This document shows, in pieces, positions 43,581-52,735 of a stretch of 64,000 nt of DNA. The notes below the pieces were generated by a model. The model did no database searches. It was not told the DNA's origin and saw only the letters and a list, made by a program, of their open reading frames with translations. Location: positions 743,501-807,500 of the forward strand of contig SPEL01000002.1 of NCBI GenBank assembly GCA_009360885.1. The letters are read 5' to 3'. The DNA comes from Sphingobium sp. (GTDB taxonomy: Bacteria; Pseudomonadota; Alphaproteobacteria; Sphingomonadales; Sphingomonadaceae). The position numbers were made by a program, and so were the translations under genes. Numbering within the stretch: the first letter of the stretch is position 1; each line of letters opens with the position of its first letter.

Positions 43581-44741
43581 TTGTTTAAGGCGCGCAGTAA
43601 GCAGTTCAGTCAGGAAATTCGTTTGTCCGGGGCTGCCTTTGATGATCTGATCGACTGGACCGTCGGGGGTTATTATTATCATGCAGATAATAATTTTTCC
43701 GGGTCCAATATATTATATCCCGGAAAGCCATTTCAGAATTTGAACGGGCCGGATGACGATATAACCTCAAAGAATAAGTCGCTCTTTGCGCAGCTTATTT
43801 TACACCCTACAGACAGGTTTAACGTCACTGGCGGCATCCGCTATACCAACGATAGCAAAGATTATATCTATCGTCGTTTTAACCCGTTCATGCCGGGCGT
43901 CCCGACATATACACCGGCTGGTATATTGACGGGCGTGACCAGTGACTATGAAGCGAACAAGGTCGATTATCGACTAAGTGTTGACTATCGCTGGTCCAGT
44001 GAACTCATGACTTATGCGCAGGTTTCCACGGGTTTCCGTGGTGGCGGTACAAATTCCCGCCCGTTCGTGCCAGAGCAAGCGGTTCCTTTTTATCCTGAAA
44101 CCATGACGGCCTATGAGGTTGGTTTCAAAAGCGATTTGCTTGATAGGCGGTTGCGGGTGAACGGATCATTTTTCATCAATGATTATCAGGATATTATTTT
44201 CACGAACCTCTCCCCCACACCCAATAGCCAGAATAACGCCACACCCACCAATGTCGGCACAGCTAAATTTAAGGGTGCTGAACTGGAAATCACCACACGA
44301 CCCGTTGATGGTTTATTGATTGACGGGAGTATTAGTTATCTCGACTTCCAGCTAAAATCCTTCACGGCCACAGGCGTGACAATTATAGGGGTAACACTGG
44401 ATAGTAAGGCACCATTTGTATCTAAATGGAAATTTGCGGCTGGCGTGCAATATGCCGTAGAAACTGAAATTGGTACAATCACCCCACGGCTTGACTATAA
44501 TTACCAATCTTCTTTCTATACCAACATTAATAATGATCCACTCTCGATGGTGCCGCGCCGTGGTATATTTAATGCCCGAATAACATTCGATTCTCTGGAT
44601 AAGGACTGGAGGCTATCGATTGCCGCAAAGAATCTGTTTGACAAATATTATTATAACAACAGATTTTTCAATGTGGGCCTTAGCTCTGCCCAGCCCGCAC
44701 CACCGCGTGAAATATCGGTAACGCTACGGCGTAATTTCTAA
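43581..44741 (+). pseudogene. TonB-dependent receptor, N-terminal half missing
   Basis: The frame encodes about 386 residues of barrel only: SKQFSQEIRLSGAAFDDLIDWTVGGYYYHA at the start is an internal segment of sphingomonad receptors, and the end (EISVTLRRNF) is a normal C-terminus. No signal, TonB box or plug is present, and none is found on the other side of the CRISPR locus. The protein cannot work as a receptor. Coding begins within ~25 bp of the last repeat, so the array edge and the gene were joined by a rearrangement. The sulfatase downstream was probably its partner. Confidence 0.9.
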
Positions 44742-44802
44742 CGAGTATGGGGAAGGCAAGATATGCCTTCCCTCTTCCATCCTTATGAAACAGGAGGATA
44801 TT

Positions 44803-46263
44803 TTGACAAATATTCCGTTATCCCGCCGATCTTTACTGACCTCGGTCGCCAGCGCAACGGGCGCGGTGATGCTATCCGGCGTGGTCGCCAATCCTGTTTC
44901 AGCGAAAAAGGCCGGGCCGACCAGTCAGGCCGGAACGTCTCGTCCCAATATCCTGTTCATTATGGCGGATGATCTCGGTTATGCTGATTTATCCTGTTAT
45001 GGCAGGCGGGAATATGAAACCCCCGCTATTGATAGCCTTGCAGCAAATGGAGTACGTTTCCTGCAGGGCTATGCCAATTCGGCGGTATGCTCGGCAACCC
45101 GCACGGGGCTGATTACGGGTCGGTATCAGAACCGCTTGCCTGTCGGGCTGGAAGAGCCTTTGGGGGTAAGGGATGTGGGCCTGCCACCAGAGCATCCCAC
45201 CCTGCCCTCTCTGCTGAAGAAGCAGGGCTATGAAACCAGCCTGATCGGAAAATGGCATTTAGGATCGCTTCCTAAATATGGGCCACTGCAAAGCGGCTAT
45301 GACCATTTCTGGGGCTTTCGCGGCGGCGGGGTCGATTATTTCACCCACAAAGGTTTTGCAGGGCCAGATTTATGGGATGGTGATGACCCTATCAACGCCG
45401 AAGGCTATATGACCGATCTGCTGGGCCAGCGGACCATCGATAGCATTTCCAACAGCGCCAAAGGGACAAAGCCCTTCTTCATATCCCTGCATTTCAGCGC
45501 CCCGCATTGGCCATGGGAAGGCCCCGGCGATGCAGCCGAAGCCAGAAGGCTGGATGAAAGCGGAAAACCCACCGCGATTTTCCATTATGATGGCGGGTCG
45601 ATGGAGATTTATTCTCAGATGGTCACGCGCATGGATATGCAGGTGGGCCGGATCATTGAGCATCTGAGCAATCTGAATTTGCTGGATAATACTATCATCA
45701 TCTTCACCAGTGATAATGGCGGAGAGCGTTTTTCCAACACATGGCCCTTTACCGGACGCAAGACAGAGTTGCTGGAGGGCGGACTGCGCATACCGACCAT
45801 AGTGCAATGGCCACGCCGAATAACGGGGGGCAAAACCAGCGATCAGGTCGTTATTTCCATGGACTGGCTACCAACATTATTGGCAGCAGCAGGCGGGGCA
45901 CCAGCCGCAGATTATCCATCGGACGGCATGAATTTAATACCACATATTGTTGATGGCGCGCCCTCCATCGAAAGAACATTAAGCTGGCGGTATAAGAATC
46001 TGGATCAGCAGGCTTGCCGTCAGGGAGATTGGAAATATCTCAAGATATTGGAAAACACGTTCCTGTTTAATGTGGTGGATGACCCGATGGAACGAGCCAA
46101 TCTGAAGGACCGCTTCCCGGAAAAATATGCGCAGGTGAAGGCTGCTTATGATGCGTGGGACGCACAGATGCTGCCATTGAGCCCGGACACGTCCAGTCAT
46201 GGCTTTACCGCAGACCAGCTCGCCGATCATTATGGCGCAAAAATGCAAAATAGCGTTCGGTAG
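44803..46263 (+). CDS. Tat-exported sulfatase (S1 family)
   Basis: A 486-residue sulfatase. AGGAGG lies six bases before a TTG at 44803, which I take as the start rather than the ATG at 44785, since the ribosome site lies inside that longer frame. SRRSLLTSVASATGAV is a Tat signal. Metal residues are in MADDLGYADLSCYG; the modified Cys is C96 in VCSATRTGLITGRY; IGKWHLG and SDNGGE complete the site. The motif is C-S-A-T-R, with Ala where C-x-P-x-R sulfatases have Pro. It would remove sulfate from a carbohydrate or aryl compound in the periplasm. It is 60 bp downstream of the broken receptor. Confidence 0.92.
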   Translation: MTNIPLSRRSLLTSVASATGAVMLSGVVANPVSAKKAGPTSQAGTSRPNILFIMADDLGYADLSCYGRREYETPAIDSLAANGVRFLQGYANSAVCSATRTGLITGRYQNRLPVGLEEPLGVRDVGLPPEHPTLPSLLKKQGYETSLIGKWHLGSLPKYGPLQSGYDHFWGFRGGGVDYFTHKGFAGPDLWDGDDPINAEGYMTDLLGQRTIDSISNSAKGTKPFFISLHFSAPHWPWEGPGDAAEARRLDESGKPTAIFHYDGGSMEIYSQMVTRMDMQVGRIIEHLSNLNLLDNTIIIFTSDNGGERFSNTWPFTGRKTELLEGGLRIPTIVQWPRRITGGKTSDQVVISMDWLPTLLAAAGGAPAADYPSDGMNLIPHIVDGAPSIERTLSWRYKNLDQQACRQGDWKYLKILENTFLFNVVDDPMERANLKDRFPEKYAQVKAAYDAWDAQMLPLSPDTSSHGFTADQLADHYGAKMQNSVR

Positions 46264-46299
46264 CCCCTCTTACTGAATCAAGATCCTGACCCATTAATT

Positions 46300-46649
46300 C
46301 CGTAAGCGCCAGCGCCTGCACTATTCGCGAGGTGAAACTCTCCCATAGGCCCAAAGAACTGATTGCGGTTTCTCCTGAGGCGACGGTCCCGGTGTTAGTG
46401 GAACCTGACGGCACGGTAATTGAGGAAAGCATCGACATCATGCGCCGGGCGTTAGAGCGCAACGCCCCGGAAGGATGGCTGGAACGTGAAGACCGGGCGC
46501 TGATCGAAGCCAATTCCCAGATTGCAGGCATGGCTATGCCGCCATCTTCGGTCAGAGCTGTTCCGTACGATCATGGTTCGCCTCGACCCATGGCAGCCAG
46601 AGGATGCTCCGATTTGCTTTCCTATATGATGGCCAGACTTTTCCGATGA
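46300..46649 (+). pseudogene. Glutathione S-transferase fragment
   Basis: IREVKLSHRPKELIAVSPEATVPVLVEPDGTVIEESIDIMRRALERNAPEGWLEREDRALIEAN is the N-terminal thioredoxin-like part of a GST. The first ~20 residues with the Cys/Ser site are gone, and after about residue 75 the sequence leaves the family, so the helical domain is lost. There is no proper start codon. It is a decayed gene between the sulfatase and the next fragment. Confidence 0.8.
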
Positions 46650-46671
46650 TAGTGCCAGCCTGTCGCCTGCC

Positions 46672-46875
46672 TTACCGTTCTGCATTCTCCTTGATTTCGC
46701 GATAGGCGGCCTCCCGCGCATCAGGCGTGAGAGATAAGAGATAGCGGGCCGCCTCCTTATAGGTAAGGAACAGCAGTCCAGCGGCGGAGACAGGCACCGT
46801 CCGTCCATTGAAAACCCGGCGTAGCAAACGCCGTTGCGGTCGACTCAGTGCTTGATCTTCTGCTTCTTCTGTCAT
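46672..46875 (-). CDS. Small conserved-looking protein of unknown function
   Basis: A 67-residue ORF with AGGA eight bases before its ATG. It is charged with one moderately hydrophobic middle (TVPVSAAGLLFLTYKEAARYLLSL) and an acidic-basic helix at the end. I do not recognise a family. Composition fits real coding better than chance, but there is no other support. Confidence 0.5.
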   Translation of the reverse strand: MTEEAEDQALSRPQRRLLRRVFNGRTVPVSAAGLLFLTYKEAARYLLSLTPDAREAAYREIKENAER

Positions 46876-46953
46876 GACACATCCTGATATGATCGCCGCC
46901 TGTTACCCCAACTATTTCTGGTTAGCGATGGGCCGGGTTGTGCCGCTGTACCA

Positions 46954-47172
46954 TCACGCTGCGAGTTTCAATCCATTTTCTATATCCACAAATCGCGTGA
47001 CGCCAACTTTGTCATAGTTACGTTCCGGTACAGGAATCGTATTTGGTGCCTCCCACGACAATTTTTGCGGGCTTCCGTCTTTAGAAACCGAAAGAGACGG
47101 CCGGTTCAGCAGGGAAGAATGTAGATTCTGCAATGGTTGATGGCGGCCATTGGAAAGGCCAGATTCATCGGT
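46954..47172 (-). pseudogene. C-terminal fragment of an unidentified protein
   Basis: An open frame of 72 codons without a start codon ends in PVPERNYDKVGVTRFVDIENGLKLAA and a stop; the upstream side is closed by TAA at 47173-47175. The sequence reads like a genuine protein end, but I cannot name the family. Together with the GST fragment it marks a decayed stretch. The rest of 46876-47344 is AT-rich, with a promoter-like TTGACA at 47260 before the next receptor gene. Confidence 0.45.
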
Positions 47173-47344
47173 TTAACCAGCGCCTCCCCCTCACTAAACA
47201 TCGCTTGATAAATATTCAACATATTGAAAATAAATGTTAAAATTAAAAACTCCATCCCCTTGACATAATATCTTTATAAGAATAGTTCTTTTGAAGAATT
47301 AAAAAATATCAAAAAACCCTTGCCGTAGGGGAGAGGAAAAAAAC

Positions 47345-50161
47345 ATGGGAAATAAAGACAGGATAATTGCGTCCGGCGTAGGTCGCCTTGTAGGTGGATC
47401 TTTGCTGGCGCTGGCCATCTCCATCGGGGTGGGCCATGCAAACACAGCCGATGACAGCGCCTCGCAGGAGGCAAATACCCCACAGGGAGACATCATCGTC
47501 ACCGCATCTCGTGCGGCGAGTTCGGGTATGCAGGCCCCCACCCCCACCACCGTCGTCGGGGCGGACCTGATTAACCAGCGCCAATCCGCCAACGTCGCCC
47601 AGATATTGAATGAAATTCCAGCCTTTAAGGCCAGCACAACCCCGGCGGCCAATGCCGTTCGTACGCAGACGCCCGGCGCGTCTACCGCAGATTTGCGTGG
47701 ACTTGGCGCGGCTCGTACGCTGGTGCTGGTCAATGGTGTGCGGGTTCCTCCGCTCGCCCCGGCCAGCAATGGCACGGGCACCATTCCCGTTGCGCCGGAC
47801 CTTAATACTGTTCCAGCCCTGATGGTTGAGCGTATGGAAGTTGTAACCGGCGGCGCATCGGCCCAATGGGGTTCTGATGCCGTTGCCGGTGTTGTAAACA
47901 TCATCCTGAAAAATAAATTCGAAGGGCTGGAGGCCCGCATTCAAGGCGGTATCAGCGGTCAGGGTGATGCCGGCCAATATCGCATTGGCGTGCTGGCAGG
48001 CACCAGCTTTGGTGAAGGCGGCCACATTGTTGCTGGTGCAGATTATGTGAAACAGAACGAGGTTGGCGATCTTTACACCCGGTCATGGGGCCGCAAGGAA
48101 TATGGACGCGTTGCCAATGCAGGATATGCCACCAATGGGCAGGCGGCCAATATCATCACCGAAAACGTCCATGCTTCTTCATCGCCTGGCGGTTTGATCC
48201 TTGGCCCGGTTGGTTTTTCGCTGCGTAATTATGAATTCACATCTGCCAACAGTGTCGCACCATTTGATATGGGCGGCATTCGCAATGCTTCCATGCAAAT
48301 TGGGGGACAGGGGCAGTCCCTTTCCAAAGGGATTTCGCTGGCACCGGGGGTAGAACGTTTTAACCCCTATGTGCGCGCGGAATATGAATTTAGTGATGCG
48401 TTCACACTATCTGTCGAAGGATCTTATTCCTATTCCAAGGGTAATGTAACGGTTCTGCCGTCCCGCGACAGCAGCATCACCATTTATAACGACAATGCCT
48501 ATTTGCCGCAGGTCGTGAAGGATGCACTTGGCACGGCACCCAGCTTTACCATGTCGCGCCTCAATTATGACCTCGGCCTTGCGATGATTGAAATCGTCAA
48601 CAAAACGCCGCGTATTACCATTGGGGCGTCTGGCGATCTGGGCGGTGGATGGTCATGGGATGGTCATCTGGGCTGGGGTCGTAACACCTATAAGGGATCG
48701 GCGTCCAATAACCGTCACAAAAACAATTTTGCCTTCGCAACAGATGCTGTCGAACATAATGGGGAAATAGTATGCCGGGCAACCATAGCAGGAGATGCGG
48801 CGTATAATCCTGCGGCGGCAGGATGCGTTCCTATCAACCTGTTTGGTAATGGCACGCCCGATCAGGATGCCATTGATTATGTATCGCGCACATCGCATTT
48901 CGGCGCGAAATACACCCAGAAAACGGCGGCGCTTAACCTGCGCGGGGAACCATTTTCGACATGGGCCGGGCCGGTTGCCTTTGCCATCGGCGCTGAATAC
49001 CGCAAGGAAGAACAGGTCGTGACGGCAGATGCCGGATCTGCGGCAGGCATTATGGAAACGTCCAATGCGGCCCCCTATTCCGGCAAATTTGACGTGAAAG
49101 AAGCCTATGCAGAAGTCGTGGTGCCGCTGGCAGCAGATACGCCTTTCCTGCGCAAGCTTGATGTAAACGGTGCCATTCGCGTGGCGGATTATAGCAGCGC
49201 TGGCACGCAAACCACATGGAAGCTCGGCGGAACATGGGAGCCTGTATCAGGCCTGCGTTTCCGCGCCACGCGGTCCCGCGACATTCGCGCACCTGCGATT
49301 TTCGAACTGGCAAGCAATGGTGCGGTTGCCTATCTGCCAGCGGTTGTGAATGGCGTGTCCACGGGGCCAATTGCCCAAAATGCAACGATCGGTAACCCCA
49401 ACTTGCGGCCAGAACGGGCCGATACCTTCACCGTTGGCGTGGTGGTGCAGCCTGCTGCTGTTCCGGGCTTTACTCTCAGCGTTGACTACTATGACATCAA
49501 CCTGAAGGATGCGATTACAACCGTGCCCGGTTCCACCGCAGGACCGCTTTGTTCCGCAGGCCAGACCTATTTCTGTTCGTTGTTTACATATGCAGGCGGG
49601 GTGCCGGTGGCATATAATTCCGGTTACATTAATGCGGCGACCATCAACCCGCGCGGTCTGGATATTGCGGGCAGCTATCGTCTGCCGCTTAATCGCCTGA
49701 GTGATGGATGGAATGGCAGCCTGACCCTGTCCTTCAGCGGGACTTATATTTTCCAATATGACAGCAACCTTGGCAATGGTTCTCGGACTATTGATTATGC
49801 GAGGGATAATAGCGCCGCAGGGATTGCCCGGTTCCGTTCCAATACGTCACTTACTTATGCAAATGGCGGCTTCTCCCTTACCGGACAGGTACTGACCATC
49901 TCATCCGGCAATATTGATAATACCGCCAATCTTAACCCGGCGACATCCATCAACACCAATCATGTTCCCGCCGTTGCCTATGCCAATTTACAGGCAAGCG
50001 TGGATGTGATGGACAATTTCCGTCTATTTGCCGGTATCAATAACCTGTTTGACAAAGATCCGCCGCCGCTTCCTTCGGCAACGCTCTTCAACGTCACCAA
50101 TGGTGTATATTATGACACGATTGGCCGCGCCTTCACCATCGGCGCGAACGTGAAGTTCTGA
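47345..50161 (+). CDS. TonB-dependent outer-membrane receptor of the catabolic cluster
   Basis: A 938-residue receptor: signal peptide ending near VGHANTAD, TonB-box-like GDIIVTASRA (~48-57), plug domain with VLVNGVRVPP and MEVVTGGASAQWGSDAVAGVVNIIL, and a barrel ending FTIGANVKF. GGGAGAGG lies before the ATG. The MmgE/PrpD gene starts 7 bp after its stop, so it heads the operon running to about 56387 or 57290. Upstream DNA is AT-rich with TTGACA at 47260 and a small palindrome AAGAATAGTTCTT (47279-47291) that may be a control site. It likely imports the pathway substrate. Confidence 0.95.
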   Translation: MGNKDRIIASGVGRLVGGSLLALAISIGVGHANTADDSASQEANTPQGDIIVTASRAASSGMQAPTPTTVVGADLINQRQSANVAQILNEIPAFKASTTPAANAVRTQTPGASTADLRGLGAARTLVLVNGVRVPPLAPASNGTGTIPVAPDLNTVPALMVERMEVVTGGASAQWGSDAVAGVVNIILKNKFEGLEARIQGGISGQGDAGQYRIGVLAGTSFGEGGHIVAGADYVKQNEVGDLYTRSWGRKEYGRVANAGYATNGQAANIITENVHASSSPGGLILGPVGFSLRNYEFTSANSVAPFDMGGIRNASMQIGGQGQSLSKGISLAPGVERFNPYVRAEYEFSDAFTLSVEGSYSYSKGNVTVLPSRDSSITIYNDNAYLPQVVKDALGTAPSFTMSRLNYDLGLAMIEIVNKTPRITIGASGDLGGGWSWDGHLGWGRNTYKGSASNNRHKNNFAFATDAVEHNGEIVCRATIAGDAAYNPAAAGCVPINLFGNGTPDQDAIDYVSRTSHFGAKYTQKTAALNLRGEPFSTWAGPVAFAIGAEYRKEEQVVTADAGSAAGIMETSNAAPYSGKFDVKEAYAEVVVPLAADTPFLRKLDVNGAIRVADYSSAGTQTTWKLGGTWEPVSGLRFRATRSRDIRAPAIFELASNGAVAYLPAVVNGVSTGPIAQNATIGNPNLRPERADTFTVGVVVQPAAVPGFTLSVDYYDINLKDAITTVPGSTAGPLCSAGQTYFCSLFTYAGGVPVAYNSGYINAATINPRGLDIAGSYRLPLNRLSDGWNGSLTLSFSGTYIFQYDSNLGNGSRTIDYARDNSAAGIARFRSNTSLTYANGGFSLTGQVLTISSGNIDNTANLNPATSINTNHVPAVAYANLQASVDVMDNFRLFAGINNLFDKDPPPLPSATLFNVTNGVYYDTIGRAFTIGANVKF

Positions 50162-50168
50162 GGGCGCC

Positions 50169-51734
50169 ATGAAGTCCGCTAAAAGCGCATTGGCCGTTAA
50201 CCGGCGGGGCTTTGTAACGGGCGCGGTGTTGGGGGCTTCGGCCCCCGCCCTTCCCGCCATGGCCCAGTTTTCGACGCAAAATACCAATGGTGGGTCAGCC
50301 ATTAAAGCGCGGCAGGCACCCGGTGTCGGACCGGAAGATGGTGGTGTTACCGGCCTTCTGTCATCACATATCGTCCGCGTAGATTATACGCAGATTGACG
50401 CGAAAATCCTCGCCAGCCTGAAGCTCCGCCTGCTTGATCTGATCGGTTGCGCGATTGGTGGCACGCGGGGAGAAGGAATGGCCGCCCTGGCAGCAACTGT
50501 CGCAGACAGCGGCAAAGAAGGCGCAAGCGTGCTGGGCACAGGGCGCACAGCCTCTGTGCGAGAGGCGGCCATGGCTAATGCTGTTCTGGCGCGGGCCTAT
50601 GATTTTGAGGTTATGCATGTGGTCGTGCAAGATGCACAGGTGCCATCGCATCATAGCCCCACCACAGTGATGAGCGCCCTTGGGCTGGCGGAACAGACCC
50701 ACGCCGATGGTCGCGCCTTTGTCACTGCCTTGTCGGTGGGGGATGACCTTGCCGCCCGCACACTTGCGGCATCGGGAATTGATTTTAACGATGGATGGGA
50801 TGGCGCACCGCTGCATTCCACCATGGCCGCCGCCGCCATCGCCGCCCGTTTTCTGGGCCTCGACACCGAACAAACACGCCAAGCCCTCGGTATGGCGGCG
50901 GATCAGCTAAGTGGTACGGTTCAAAGCCTTTGGGACGGCGGCGGCGCGTGGAAGGTGCAGCAAGGCACCGCTGCGCGTAACGGCATATATTCCGCCGAAC
51001 TTGCGAAGGCGGGATGGAGCGGGATGTCGGATGCTCTGCTGGCTCCCTGTGGTTTTTACCGCCAATATACGCCGGGCTGTGCGCGCCCCGAATTACTAAC
51101 AGCCGATTTGGGCAAAATCTGGTATGGGGAGACCTATTTCAAGCCATGGCCATCTTGTGCGGCCAACCATCCGACAATCGAAAGCGCCATTGCCCTGCGT
51201 CAGCGCACCGGCATTGCGCCCGCCGATATTGAGAAGGTCCGCATATATGTTCAGCCCCATGTACTGAAACTCTTTATCGCAAAACCATTGCGCCCCGGCC
51301 CTTCGCCGCATTCTCAGGCAAACTTCAACCTGAAATTTGCCTGCGCAACCGCCCTCCTTCGCGGCAATTTGCGGCAGGATGATTATGAACCGCAGGCTAT
51401 GGCTGATCCTGCCCTCCATGACCTGATGGCGCGGACAGAATTGCTGGCCCTGCCCACCGGGCAGAAGGGCGTTATCGTTGAGGTAACGCACAAAAATGGG
51501 CAGATTTCACGCGAAGCCCTGCCTGGCCGCCCCCGCCATTACGCCGATGTTGATGGCACCACATCAGCAGAGGTTGAAGCCAAGTTCCGCCAGCAGGTGG
51601 CCTTTGCAGGCAATGTTCCAACCACCCTTGCCGATCAGATTGTGCGCCGTGTTGCTGTCATTGAACAGGAAAAAGACATGGCCAGCTTTGTTGCGCTTCT
51701 GGCGCAGGCAACCCGTTTTCCCAAAGGACGCTAA
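50169..51734 (+). CDS. Tat-exported MmgE/PrpD-family protein
   Basis: A 521-residue protein. The N-terminus NRRGFVTGAVLGASAPALPAMAQ is a twin-arginine signal, so the protein is exported folded. From ~80 it follows the MmgE/PrpD fold: LLDLIGCAIGGTRGEGMAAL, AMANAVLARAYDFEVMH, HSPTTVMSALGLAE, LGMAADQLSGTVQSL and the C-terminal YFKPWPSCAANHPTIESAI. Known members are cytoplasmic dehydratases, isomerases or decarboxylases of carboxylic acids (2-methylcitrate, cis-aconitate), so an exported one is unusual. It lies between the receptor and a SnoaL-like gene and may act early on the imported compound. Confidence 0.88.
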   Translation: MKSAKSALAVNRRGFVTGAVLGASAPALPAMAQFSTQNTNGGSAIKARQAPGVGPEDGGVTGLLSSHIVRVDYTQIDAKILASLKLRLLDLIGCAIGGTRGEGMAALAATVADSGKEGASVLGTGRTASVREAAMANAVLARAYDFEVMHVVVQDAQVPSHHSPTTVMSALGLAEQTHADGRAFVTALSVGDDLAARTLAASGIDFNDGWDGAPLHSTMAAAAIAARFLGLDTEQTRQALGMAADQLSGTVQSLWDGGGAWKVQQGTAARNGIYSAELAKAGWSGMSDALLAPCGFYRQYTPGCARPELLTADLGKIWYGETYFKPWPSCAANHPTIESAIALRQRTGIAPADIEKVRIYVQPHVLKLFIAKPLRPGPSPHSQANFNLKFACATALLRGNLRQDDYEPQAMADPALHDLMARTELLALPTGQKGVIVEVTHKNGQISREALPGRPRHYADVDGTTSAEVEAKFRQQVAFAGNVPTTLADQIVRRVAVIEQEKDMASFVALLAQATRFPKGR

Positions 51735-51737
51735 ATT

Positions 51738-52670
51738 ATGACGACCAGCCCTTCCTCCGTTCAGGCCCGCCGAGACGCCCTTTCGGCGGTCATGACGACC
51801 TATCTTGATGCGCTGGTGGCGCACGATCCTTCACGGTTGCCACTCGCTGCGACATGCCGGTTCACCGAAAATGGCGCGGAAGTCCCGCTAGGTGAGGCTT
51901 TGTGGCAAACGATTGATCGTCTGGACAGCTATCGTGTGGATTATACCGACCCAGATTCCGGCCAGATTGGGTGTCATGTTTCCATCGTGGAAAACGACCT
52001 TGCCGGTTTGCTCGCCATTCGCCTGAAAATAGAAGATGGCCTGATTTCTGAGATAGAAACCATTTTGAACCGGGGGGCGCCCCTCGCCCTGTCTATGCCG
52101 CCGTGCGAAGGTTTATGGTTTGAGGCAGAGGCCCCGGAAACCCGGCTCGACCGTGAAACACTGGCGCGGGAGACCGAAAACTACCTTGATGCGGTGGCAT
52201 CCAGCGATGGCACCAAGGTTAAGTTTAACCCGGACTCCGCACTGCGTCTGGAAAATGGTACGTTGATGGCAATCGGCCCCAATGATTACTGGCCCTATCC
52301 CTTAAAGCCCATTGCGGACGAAGATAGCTGGTTTTTTGCTGTGCGGTCCAGCCTCGGCATGCCAGCGGATGAGCAACTGAGCACGGGCCTGTATTCCTTC
52401 ATCACCAGCTATGACAATGCGCGTTTCCCGATCATTGATGTGGAACGCCAGATTGTGTTCGGCGTCTGGAATTTCCGCCGCAAGGGCACAGTAAAAGGCG
52501 TCACATTCCGCGGTAAATATTACCCCCATATGGAGCGCACCCAATTCCCCAACGAAAACCTGCTGTTGCAGGCGTTCAAGTTCCGCAATGGCGGAATTAC
52601 GCGGGTTCAGGGCGTGTTCCTGAACGCCAATGTCTATCGCGCAGGAACCGGGTGGGACCAGCGCGGCTGA
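51738..52670 (+). CDS. Two-domain SnoaL/NTF2-like protein 1
   Basis: A 310-residue soluble protein with no signal. It seems to hold two similar halves, each beginning with a helix (LDALVAHDPSRLPLAATCRFTENGAEV; ENYLDAVASSDGTKVKFNPDSALRLENGT) and ending in a long strand pair, as in NTF2/SnoaL-like cone folds. A related protein is encoded at 55524. Such folds serve as isomerases, dehydratases or cyclases. It starts 4 bp after the MmgE/PrpD stop. The family may be the one named DUF8021, but I am not certain. Confidence 0.7.
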   Translation: MTTSPSSVQARRDALSAVMTTYLDALVAHDPSRLPLAATCRFTENGAEVPLGEALWQTIDRLDSYRVDYTDPDSGQIGCHVSIVENDLAGLLAIRLKIEDGLISEIETILNRGAPLALSMPPCEGLWFEAEAPETRLDRETLARETENYLDAVASSDGTKVKFNPDSALRLENGTLMAIGPNDYWPYPLKPIADEDSWFFAVRSSLGMPADEQLSTGLYSFITSYDNARFPIIDVERQIVFGVWNFRRKGTVKGVTFRGKYYPHMERTQFPNENLLLQAFKFRNGGITRVQGVFLNANVYRAGTGWDQRG

Positions 52671-52735
52671 ATATAAGGCAGCCCCCATTACCCGGCCTGC
52701 CTTTCTAATGCGGCCCTCTCCAGAGAGTGTATGAA

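Noticed and set aside
41803-43650. Several ORFs with repeated GLAVQKSQAKRN- or CAWPAISELLS-like units
   Set aside because: These are translations of the CRISPR repeats; the period of 66 bp (22 codons) makes them look like repeat proteins.
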